From Clostridiales bacterium (GTDB lineage: Bacteria; Bacillota; Clostridia; Tissierellales; Dethiosulfatibacteraceae), in contig DPPH01000152.1 in the NCBI GenBank assembly GCA_003539375.1, positions 1 to 6,249 of the forward strand: a DNA stretch of 6,249 nucleotides. The letters run 5' to 3'. The notes under the pieces are model-generated. The model made no database searches. It worked only from the letters and a program-made list of their open reading frames with translations, and had not been told where the DNA came from. The stretch's first letter is position 1, and the number at the start of each line of letters is the position of its first letter. The translations under genes were made by a program, and so were the position numbers. Shown one piece after another: positions 1-5,562 of the stretch.

Positions 1-1
1 T

Positions 2-580
2 TATTTTATAATTAAGAATTATCCTAAAAATTCTATAATTCATATGGATGGAGATAAATGCAAAAAAATAGAAATAATACTTTCCGGTAATGTCGTTGTA
101 GATAGGATAGATTATTCCGGTAATTTATTTACAATTACTGGTTTTAAAGAAGGTGGTATATTGGGAGCAAACCTATTATTTTCAAATAACCCCTACTACC
201 CTATGACAATAACAGCTAATAAGGATACCGTCCTTTTAGAAATACAGAAAGAATTTTTACTGGAGTTGCTTTGGGAAAACAAGAAATTCTTAATTTCATA
301 TTTGAAGTTTTCTTCTACAAACACTGAGCGTTTAACTAAAAAGCTAAAGCATTCAGTAAATAAGACTATAAGAGAAAATATCATAAACTTTCTTAAAAAT
401 AAATATTCAAAAAAGAATTCTTTAATTATAAACTTAAATATGACTAAAAAACAATTAGCTGAAAATTTCGGAGTAAATAGAACTTCTTTGTCAAGAGAAT
501 TGAAAAAAATGAAAAACGAAGGATTAATTGATTTTGATAATAAGTCCATAGAAATTAAAGATTCAAGTATATTAGATTAA
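2..580 (+). CDS. Crp/Fnr-family transcriptional regulator (5' end cut by window edge)
   Basis: A DNA-binding regulator of the cyclic-nucleotide-binding-like (Crp/Fnr) family. The frame is open to the left edge, and the residues before the first ATG (position 44) continue the sensor domain (KNSIIHMDGDKCKK, matching the family's usual 'geiI...GdkC...iilsG' strand). ATG44 also has no Shine-Dalgarno sequence, so it is internal and roughly 30 N-terminal residues lie outside. In the 192 visible residues, the beta-roll sensor covers about 1-90 (LSG near 27, GGILGANLLF near 51-60), the long dimerisation helix about 90-125, and a winged helix-turn-helix about 147-175 (MTKKQLAENFGVNRTSLSRE). One Cys (C20) is visible; the four-Cys iron-sulfur cluster pattern of Fnr cannot be judged without the N-terminus. 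The ligand is unknown. A terminator follows the stop, and the divergence in transcript units means control of the downstream pump operon is only inferred from proximity. Confidence 0.93.
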   Translation, partial: YFIIKNYPKNSIIHMDGDKCKKIEIILSGNVVVDRIDYSGNLFTITGFKEGGILGANLLFSNNPYYPMTITANKDTVLLEIQKEFLLELLWENKKFLISYLKFSSTNTERLTKKLKHSVNKTIRENIINFLKNKYSKKNSLIINLNMTKKQLAENFGVNRTSLSRELKKMKNEGLIDFDNKSIEIKDSSILD

Positions 581-593
581 ACTTCTAAATCGT

Positions 594-631
594 AAGGCGT
601 CTTAAAAACTATTTTTAAGGTGTCTTTTTTT
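594..631 (+). terminator. Intrinsic terminator of the Crp/Fnr-family gene
   Basis: A 15-bp stem pairs 594-608 (AAGGCGTCTTAAAAA) with 612-626 (TTTTTAAGGTGTCTT) around a three-base loop (CTA, 609-611). Three of the pairs are G-U wobbles. A run of seven T residues covers 625-631. It begins 14 bases after the regulator stop codon and should separate that gene from the efflux operon. Because of the wobble pairs and the A-run on the left arm, it is stronger on the + strand than as a bidirectional terminator. Confidence 0.88.
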
Positions 632-632
632 A

Positions 633-660
633 TTGCATTTCTTATCCGTTTCATATGCAA
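633..660. promoter_or_regulatory. Possible operator: inverted repeat TTGCAT-N16-ATGCAA
   Basis: TTGCAT at 633-638 and its exact reverse complement ATGCAA at 655-660 flank 16 bases, directly upstream of the putative -10 box of the efflux operon. The 16-base spacing is longer than the spacers of the classical Crp (TGTGA-N6-TCACA) and Fnr (TTGAT-N4-ATCAA) sites, so it is not a recognised site for the neighbouring regulator. Six-base arms in AT-rich DNA can arise by chance. It is recorded as a candidate only. Confidence 0.22.
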
Positions 661-683
661 CACTTTATTATAGCTGCTTATTT

Positions 684-689
684 TATAAT
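684..689 (+). promoter_or_regulatory. Putative -10 box of the efflux operon promoter
   Basis: A perfect TATAAT lies 37 bases before the adaptor start codon, leaving a leader of about 30 bases. No good TTGACA-like -35 element sits 16-18 bases upstream (positions 660-667 read ACACTTTA), and there is no TG extension. If the promoter is real, it may need an activator. TATAAT is frequent by chance in AT-rich intergenic DNA, so confidence is moderate. Confidence 0.4.
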
Positions 690-714
690 GTTAACTAAGT
701 TCAAAAACAAATAG

Positions 715-721
715 AGAGGTG
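715..721 (+). promoter_or_regulatory. Ribosome binding site of the adaptor gene
   Basis: AGAGGTG is a near-consensus Shine-Dalgarno sequence five bases before ATG727. It fixes the adaptor start, which also places a positively charged segment and a membrane anchor right at the N-terminus. Confidence 0.8.
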
Positions 722-726
722 CAAAC

Positions 727-1989
727 ATGAAGAAATCAAAGAATAAAATAGCTGTAGCTATTGTAATTATTATTGTACTATCCATAGCCTTGGGTAGAAC
801 TGTATTCCTATCTTTATCTGAAGAACAAAATATCGAAAAGGATAGTAATGGAGTATATGCGAATTTAATGAAAGTTAAGAAAGATAAATTAATAGAAGAG
901 TTGAATTTTATAGGTACTGTAAGAAACGATTCCTCTTCTACCCTCAGCACCAAAATAACTGGGGAAATAAATCAAATATTAATAAATGAAGGTGACTATG
1001 TGGAAAAAGGAGATTCTCTCCTTATTCTAGATAAGTCTCAACTAGAAGCATCAATGAAAACAATCCTACAAAAAGAAAATACTTTAAATACTCAAATTTC
1101 TTATCTGAAAGAACAGATTTCAACTTTTTATAGTTCCAATCCTCTTATGGATAAAATTGAAACTGTAGAAAACAATATAGAGTTTCAAGAAAGGGAATTA
1201 TCTAAAATGGAAAAGCTTTATGAAGGAGATGCTATTTCAAAAACAGAATTAGATAAAGCTAAACATCAATTGAATACTTTGAAAATACAGAAAAGCGAAT
1301 TGAAATCAACGGCTGATAATAACTTCGAGCAACTTGTTCACGAAAAAAATATGTCGGAAAAACAGTTAGAAGAGCTTAAGTCTAGTCTGGATGAGATTGA
1401 ACTATCTATATCAAATTCTCAACTTACTGCTCCCTATGATGGCATCATATCCCAAGTTATGGTCGAAGAAGGAGAATTAGCTATGCCAAACAAACCTGCC
1501 TTAATAATTAGCAGTACCGAGAATCAAAAAATAGTTATTAATCTAAGTGAGGCAGATTTGAAAAAGGTAAAAAAAGACACCAGGGTAGAATTTAAAATAG
1601 GTACCAACGATGAAATACATCTAGGTCAAGTAACTTATGTTAGTTCTAATGTAAATCCAGCAACTAGAGTAGGTACTGTTGAAGTACCAATTAACAGTAG
1701 CAAAGTTTATTCTTCCGGTTCTAGCGCTGAAGTTAAATTCATTCTTTCAGAGATTGAAGATCAAATTTTAATACCTGCCTCTTCAATAAAAACTTTAACA
1801 GACAAAAATGTAGTTTACATTTACAAGGAAGACATCGTTAGAGAACGAGAAATAGAGTTGGGAAGAAAAACAGGTAATATGTACCAAGTGCTATCAGGTC
1901 TAGAAGTAGGCGACGTAATTGCGGAAAATAATTTAGATTCTCTTTACGATGGAACTTCTATTTATACCTTTGAAGAGGGGGATTTTTAA
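727..1989 (+). CDS. RND efflux adaptor subunit (membrane fusion protein, HlyD/AcrA type)
   Basis: Links an inner-membrane RND pump to the outside of the cell, or to an outer-membrane channel in two-membrane bacteria. The 420 residues show the full family order: a lysine-rich N-terminus with a single membrane anchor (about 8-22; no lipobox Cys, so not a lipoprotein); a first lipoyl half-domain (about 73-104, with INEGDYVEKGDSLLILD); a long alpha-helical coiled-coil hairpin (about 105-232); a second lipoyl half-domain (about 233-263, LTAPYDGIISQVMVEEGE); a beta-barrel (about 268-340); and a membrane-proximal domain (about 345-417, GLEVGDVIAENN). The hairpin tip carries K160-x3-L164-x6-S171, resembling the R-x3-L-x6-S motif by which AcrA-type adaptors contact TolC. 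The stop codon overlaps the permease start by one base. Length and domains are normal. The substrate cannot be deduced. Confidence 0.95.
   Translation: MKKSKNKIAVAIVIIIVLSIALGRTVFLSLSEEQNIEKDSNGVYANLMKVKKDKLIEELNFIGTVRNDSSSTLSTKITGEINQILINEGDYVEKGDSLLILDKSQLEASMKTILQKENTLNTQISYLKEQISTFYSSNPLMDKIETVENNIEFQERELSKMEKLYEGDAISKTELDKAKHQLNTLKIQKSELKSTADNNFEQLVHEKNMSEKQLEELKSSLDEIELSISNSQLTAPYDGIISQVMVEEGELAMPNKPALIISSTENQKIVINLSEADLKKVKKDTRVEFKIGTNDEIHLGQVTYVSSNVNPATRVGTVEVPINSSKVYSSGSSAEVKFILSEIEDQILIPASSIKTLTDKNVVYIYKEDIVREREIELGRKTGNMYQVLSGLEVGDVIAENNLDSLYDGTSIYTFEEGDF
1973..1981 (+). promoter_or_regulatory. Ribosome binding site of the RND permease inside the adaptor 3' end
   Basis: A purine-rich run (AAGAGGGGG) ends seven bases before ATG1989 and lies within the last codons of the adaptor. 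The adaptor stop and permease start form TAATG, sharing one A. This arrangement supports ATG1989 as the true permease start and suggests translational coupling, which helps keep adaptor and pump in proportion. Confidence 0.75.
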
Positions 1990-4900
1990 TGAATTTTGGT
2001 AAATTTTCAATCGAAAAGAAATATGTAATATTATCCTTAGCCATTGCCATAATTATATTTGGTTTATATGGAAGAGCTACTATGAATACCCAGCTCTCTC
2101 CAGATACAAATGCTCCAACAGCTACAGTTATGAGTGTCTATCCCGGCGCTTCAGCTATGGATGTATCCACCGACGTATCAGAACCCATGGAAGATGCCTT
2201 CGCTAAATTAGAAGGTATTACGGATATTAAAATTACTAATCAAGATAACATATCTACTATTAGATTAACTTTTGATTACTCCACTGATATAGATCAAGCA
2301 GCTATAGATATACAAAACACCATAAGCAGAATAAAAGAATCTCTTCCAGATAACCTAAATGAACCTCAAGTAATGAAATTTAGTACCTCAGATCAACCAA
2401 TAATGACTATTGGTTTGAAGAGTAATTCTTTAAGTATGTCAGATTTAAGAAGTGTAACTGAAGAGAAGCTGGTTTATGAACTTCAGTTAATAGAAGGAAT
2501 CGCCTCCGTAGATATTTTCGGAGGATATAGTAGGGAAGTAAAAATTGATCTTGATGAAGATAAAATGAATGCATATAATCTTAACTTAGAACAAATTATT
2601 GGTACTATACAAAAAAGTAATATAAAATCACCATCAGGGGAAATAAATTATAATTCAAAAGATATGCTTTTAAGGATTGAAGAAAGTTATGCTAATTTAG
2701 ACGAAATAGAAAATACAAAAATAACATTAGCTGACGGAAATACACTATATTTAAGAGATGTTGGAGACGTTAGTATAGGCATCGAGGATAAAGAAAGTGC
2801 CTATAGGTTAAAAGGTGAAGAATCACTAGCACTTTTAATTACAAAAAAGGCTGATTTTAATACTGTTAATGTAGTTGATGAAATCAAAGATAATCTTTCA
2901 AGGATTGAATCAGATTATCCTTTTGTAGATATAAACATAGCATCGGATGATTCCATTTTCACAAATCAAATGGTAGACAACATGACCAGTAGTGTAGTCC
3001 TTGCCATAGTCTTTACAATAGCAGTTATACTGCTTTTTATAGGTAATATATCCCAATCCCTAGTTGTTTCTATTTCCATGCCTATGGTCTTTTTAAGCAC
3101 CTTAGGTTTGATGAGAGCTTTTGGTATGAGTTTAGATCTCGTTACATTATCTGCCCTTATTCTAAGTATAGGTTTTGTGGTGGATGCTGCCATAGTTGTT
3201 GTTGAAAATATAAGTAAGCATAGAGGAATGGGTAAGTCCATTGATTTAGCGGTTGTAGATGGAACACAGGAAGTAGCTTTACCAAGTATAGCAGGAGCGA
3301 CAACCACGCTGATTGTCCTTGTGCCTTTACTATTCGTTCAAGGTTTTGTAGGTGAAATGTTTAGACCTCTGTCTACAACTTTAATTTTTGCTATTTCTTC
3401 ATCTTTAATAATAGCTTTACTTCTTATTCCTTTGCTAACTAAGTTATTAGAACCTTTAAAAATGAAAAGATTTGAAAAAGGTTTAAATAAGTTTTCAGAT
3501 CCTTTTAATAAATCTATGGACAAACTAATGAATTGGTATTTGAAATTATCAAAGACTGTTTTAAGTAATAAACTTGTTACTTTTATTCTAATAGTAGTAC
3601 TTCTAGGGGGAAGCGGAATGTTTATTAAGAATAACGGAATGGAAATGCTTCCCAAATTTGACAGTGGAATATCTTTCGCTACTATAGAAATGAAAGCAGG
3701 TACTACGATAGAAGATACTTCCAAAACTATCTCCAAAATAGAAAACTATCTTGCCAAGGAGCCTGAAGTCGTAACCTTTGACACCCGTATAGGTTATGAA
3801 GAAGGAAGTACTCAAATGGGTGATTTTGGAATAATGGGAACAGATCAAGGTATGTTAACCATCGAATTAACTTCTAGAAAAGAAAGAAGTGAAAGTATAT
3901 GGGAATTTCAAGAAAGACTAAGAACCTATATTAAAAAACTTCCCGATATAAATAGGTTTGTAGTTAAAGAAAAAGGAGGAACGGCTGTAACAAGCGCTTC
4001 AGCTCCAATATCCTTAAAAATTAGTGGAGAAAATTTAAATGTACTTTATAATTTAGCAGATACTATCCAAGAGGAAATTGAAACTGTTGAAGGTACTACA
4101 AATCTTTACAGGAGTTACAATGATACATATTCTCAAATGTCTATAAATCTAGACAAGGATAGATTAAAAGAACTTGGTTTAACAAGTGCCGATGTTTCAA
4201 AGCAACTATACATGAAAGTTGAAGGTGGAGATGCAGGAAGTATAACTTTAGAAAATACATCTGTAGATATAGATGTTTCATATGACACCTCTAATATAAC
4301 TGAAGATGAATTAATGAACAAAACAATTATAAGCCCTTTAGGCGTTTCCGTTCCTCTTAAAGATATTGGAAGGGTTGAAGTTGAAACAAGATCAAACATA
4401 ATTGAGAGAGAAAACATGGAATATTCTGTTAATATCTTAGGATATACAGAAGATAGAGCTTTCAGTCACGTCGTTAGTGATATTCAAGAGAAGGTAGATG
4501 AAATTCCTTTGCCACAAGGATATAATGTAGAATTTACAGGCGAGCAAGAAGCCCTAACGGATTCTATGGGAGACATGATATTTCTTCTTTCTTTAGCTGT
4601 AATATTTGTTTACCTGCTGCTGGTACCTCAGTTCAAATCATTTTTGCATCCACTAACAATAATGATGGCTATTCCTTTAGTAGTGATTGGAGTAGCACCA
4701 GCATTAGGACTAACAGGGAAGTTTATGTCTATGCCCGTTTTATTAGGACTTATTTTATTAGCTGGTACCGTTGTTAATAATTCCATACTTTTAGTAGATT
4801 CTATAAATGGAGAACGTACAAAAGGCGCCTCTATAAATGCTGCTGTAGAAGAAGGAATAAGATCTAGGTTTAGACCTATAATGATGACGGCTTTATCAGA

Positions 4901-5108
4901 TGTAGTGGGAATGATGCCCTTGGCTCTTCAGCTGGCCTTAGGATCAGAAAGATTTTCACCCCTTGCTATTACGGTAATTGGTGGTATTTTAGCTGCAACA
5001 TTTTTAACTATTATAGTAATCCCTCTTATATATGCTTCTTTTGAAACTGGTAAAGAAAAGTTTTTTGGATTTGTTTATTCGGGAAAGGTTAAGGAGGATG
5101 TTGTTTAA
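1989..5108 (+). CDS. RND-superfamily efflux permease (AcrB/HAE-like)
   Basis: The 1039 residues match a full-length trimeric RND pump that exports substrates using an ion gradient. Two halves are visible: TM1 at about 12-28, a large extracytoplasmic porter/docking loop at about 29-333, TM2-6 at about 334-487, TM7 at about 527-546, a second large loop at about 547-861, and TM8-12 at about 862-1016. Family signatures include the LPDNLNEPQV segment at 119-128, the TM4 segment GFVVDAAIVVVEN (395-407), TM10 GTVVNNSILLVD (926-937) and TM11 RSRFRPIMMT (958-967). Aligned by eye with E. coli AcrB, D407, R971 and T978 are kept (D399, R960, T967), but D408 is A400 and K940 is N930. VDAA resembles CusA-type metal pumps, while VVNN in TM10 is common in other HAE-like pumps of Bacillota and Bacteroidota. 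Drug versus other substrate cannot be decided. No TolC gene follows. The reading frame is intact. Confidence 0.96.
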   Translation: MNFGKFSIEKKYVILSLAIAIIIFGLYGRATMNTQLSPDTNAPTATVMSVYPGASAMDVSTDVSEPMEDAFAKLEGITDIKITNQDNISTIRLTFDYSTDIDQAAIDIQNTISRIKESLPDNLNEPQVMKFSTSDQPIMTIGLKSNSLSMSDLRSVTEEKLVYELQLIEGIASVDIFGGYSREVKIDLDEDKMNAYNLNLEQIIGTIQKSNIKSPSGEINYNSKDMLLRIEESYANLDEIENTKITLADGNTLYLRDVGDVSIGIEDKESAYRLKGEESLALLITKKADFNTVNVVDEIKDNLSRIESDYPFVDINIASDDSIFTNQMVDNMTSSVVLAIVFTIAVILLFIGNISQSLVVSISMPMVFLSTLGLMRAFGMSLDLVTLSALILSIGFVVDAAIVVVENISKHRGMGKSIDLAVVDGTQEVALPSIAGATTTLIVLVPLLFVQGFVGEMFRPLSTTLIFAISSSLIIALLLIPLLTKLLEPLKMKRFEKGLNKFSDPFNKSMDKLMNWYLKLSKTVLSNKLVTFILIVVLLGGSGMFIKNNGMEMLPKFDSGISFATIEMKAGTTIEDTSKTISKIENYLAKEPEVVTFDTRIGYEEGSTQMGDFGIMGTDQGMLTIELTSRKERSESIWEFQERLRTYIKKLPDINRFVVKEKGGTAVTSASAPISLKISGENLNVLYNLADTIQEEIETVEGTTNLYRSYNDTYSQMSINLDKDRLKELGLTSADVSKQLYMKVEGGDAGSITLENTSVDIDVSYDTSNITEDELMNKTIISPLGVSVPLKDIGRVEVETRSNIIERENMEYSVNILGYTEDRAFSHVVSDIQEKVDEIPLPQGYNVEFTGEQEALTDSMGDMIFLLSLAVIFVYLLLVPQFKSFLHPLTIMMAIPLVVIGVAPALGLTGKFMSMPVLLGLILLAGTVVNNSILLVDSINGERTKGASINAAVEEGIRSRFRPIMMTALSDVVGMMPLALQLALGSERFSPLAITVIGGILAATFLTIIVIPLIYASFETGKEKFFGFVYSGKVKEDVV
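5091..5097 (+). promoter_or_regulatory. Perfect Shine-Dalgarno sequence with no gene after it
   Basis: AAGGAGG lies 8 bases before the permease stop codon, in the position expected for the ribosome binding site of a third operon gene. The only nearby starts (ATG5098 and TTG5101) share one frame that stops at TAA5110, giving at most five codons. The next ATG (5133) is 35 bases away and inside an inverted repeat. The purines also encode Lys-Glu near the permease C-terminus, so it may be coincidental, or it may be a relic of a lost gene. Confidence 0.5.
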
Positions 5109-5122
5109 ATAAAATATATTTT

Positions 5123-5297
5123 ATATTAATCTATGTATTCACCTGACAGTACATAATCTGGGGAATATTGAGGAACGCTCGAAAATAGAACTTCAAAACT
5201 CGCGGCGCTCAAACATTTCGTTCTTACAATTTTCTCACTAATCCTATATTCCCTACAGATTATTCCCAAGTCATCTTCATAACATAGATTCTAATAT
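5123..5297. repeat. Long imperfect inverted repeat (hairpin element 1)
   Basis: The segment folds onto itself along most of its length. Pairings seen: 5123-5136 with 5282-5297 (ATATTAATCTATGT, two-base bulge); TGAC 5144-5147 with 5270-5273; ATAATCTG 5153-5160 with 5256-5263; GGGAATAT 5161-5168 with 5246-5253; AGGA 5171-5174 with 5242-5245; GAAAAT 5181-5186 with 5229-5234; AGAAC 5187-5191 with 5220-5224. The apex (5192-5219) is unusually GC-rich for the window. No open reading frame of note lies inside. It could be a miniature inverted-repeat element, a structured RNA or a bulky transcription-attenuating hairpin between convergent genes. A T-rich stretch (5313-5327) lies just beyond, but it is not abutted to a stem as in a standard terminator. 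Confidence 0.75.
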
Positions 5298-5386
5298 TTC
5301 AGTATGCTAATTTAATTTTTATTTTTTAAGAAATTAGATATAAAACTGATTGTAAAAGAAGACACCAATATCATAATTAATTGTAG
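5298..5386. other. AT-rich spacer between the two hairpin elements
   Basis: No gene or recognisable RNA was found. It contains a weak seven-base inverted repeat (CTAATTT 5307-5313 with AAATTAG 5331-5337) around a T-rich loop, which may be chance in such AT-rich sequence. There is no clear promoter or terminator. Confidence 0.5.
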
Positions 5387-5560
5387 GATAAATATATATT
5401 ATTCAATGACGATGCATAGAGAGTAATTTGTAAAGAAATACAGAAAAAATGATGAGACGATTAGGTCGTGCCCACCGAAGGGAATTCACGACCTGTCGAA
5501 GAATGTTTCTTGTATTTCTCAAATTAGGAACTCCCAGCTGAATGAATAATATATGTAATC
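5387..5560. repeat. Long imperfect inverted repeat (hairpin element 2)
   Basis: A second self-complementary segment of similar size, ending two bases before the stop codon of the minus-strand gene. Pairings seen: GAT 5387-5389 with 5558-5560; ATATATTATTCA 5394-5405 with 5543-5554; TAATTTG 5424-5430 with 5520-5526; AGAAATACA 5434-5442 with 5511-5519; GAAA 5443-5446 with about 5506-5509; CGA 5458-5460 with 5496-5498; AGGTCGTG 5463-5470 with CACGACCT 5487-5494; and an apical CCC/GGG hairpin (5471-5473 with 5480-5482, loop ACCGAA). Its arms share ordered motifs with element 1. It would sit in the 3' untranslated region of the sigma-54 activator mRNA, but it has no U-tract typical of an intrinsic terminator on that strand. 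Confidence 0.75.
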
Positions 5561-5562
5561 TT

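Noticed and set aside
44..46. ATG44 as the start of the Crp/Fnr-family gene
   Set aside because: The frame stays open to the window edge, the upstream residues fit the sensor domain, and there is no Shine-Dalgarno sequence before it.
632..726. Riboswitch or other leader RNA before the adaptor gene
   Set aside because: The region is too short, and apart from the terminator that ends at 631 no conserved aptamer-like stems or second terminator are present.
196..953. Minus-strand open frames 196-549 and 678-953
   Set aside because: The first is antisense to the regulator's conserved domains; the second covers the operon promoter, ribosome binding site and adaptor N-terminus. Neither shows recognisable protein features.
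2966..4417. Minus-strand open frames inside the permease gene (2966-3307, 3338-3736, 3603-3848, 4133-4417)
   Set aside because: They lie opposite a well-conserved full-length gene, show no family features, and have compositions expected of antisense shadows.
4619..4650. Possible sigma-54 (-24/-12) promoter
   Set aside because: TGGTAC near 4621 lacks a proper TTGC element at the right spacing and lies inside the permease gene. None was seen upstream of 727 either.
1989..5108. Classification of the permease as a heavy-metal (HME) pump from its VDAA motif
   Set aside because: The single Asp is shared with CusA, but the TM10 motif VVNN and the lack of an evident methionine-triad arrangement do not support a metal pump assignment from sequence alone.
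5109..5124. AT-only palindrome after the permease stop as a terminator
   Set aside because: ATAAAATATATTTTAT is symmetric but has no G-C pairs and no usable loop or following T-run, so it would not make a stable terminator hairpin.
5109..5562. CRISPR array, tRNA or small protein gene in the convergent intergenic region
   Set aside because: No regularly spaced direct repeats, no cloverleaf, and no open frame with a ribosome binding site; the structure is explained by the two inverted repeats.
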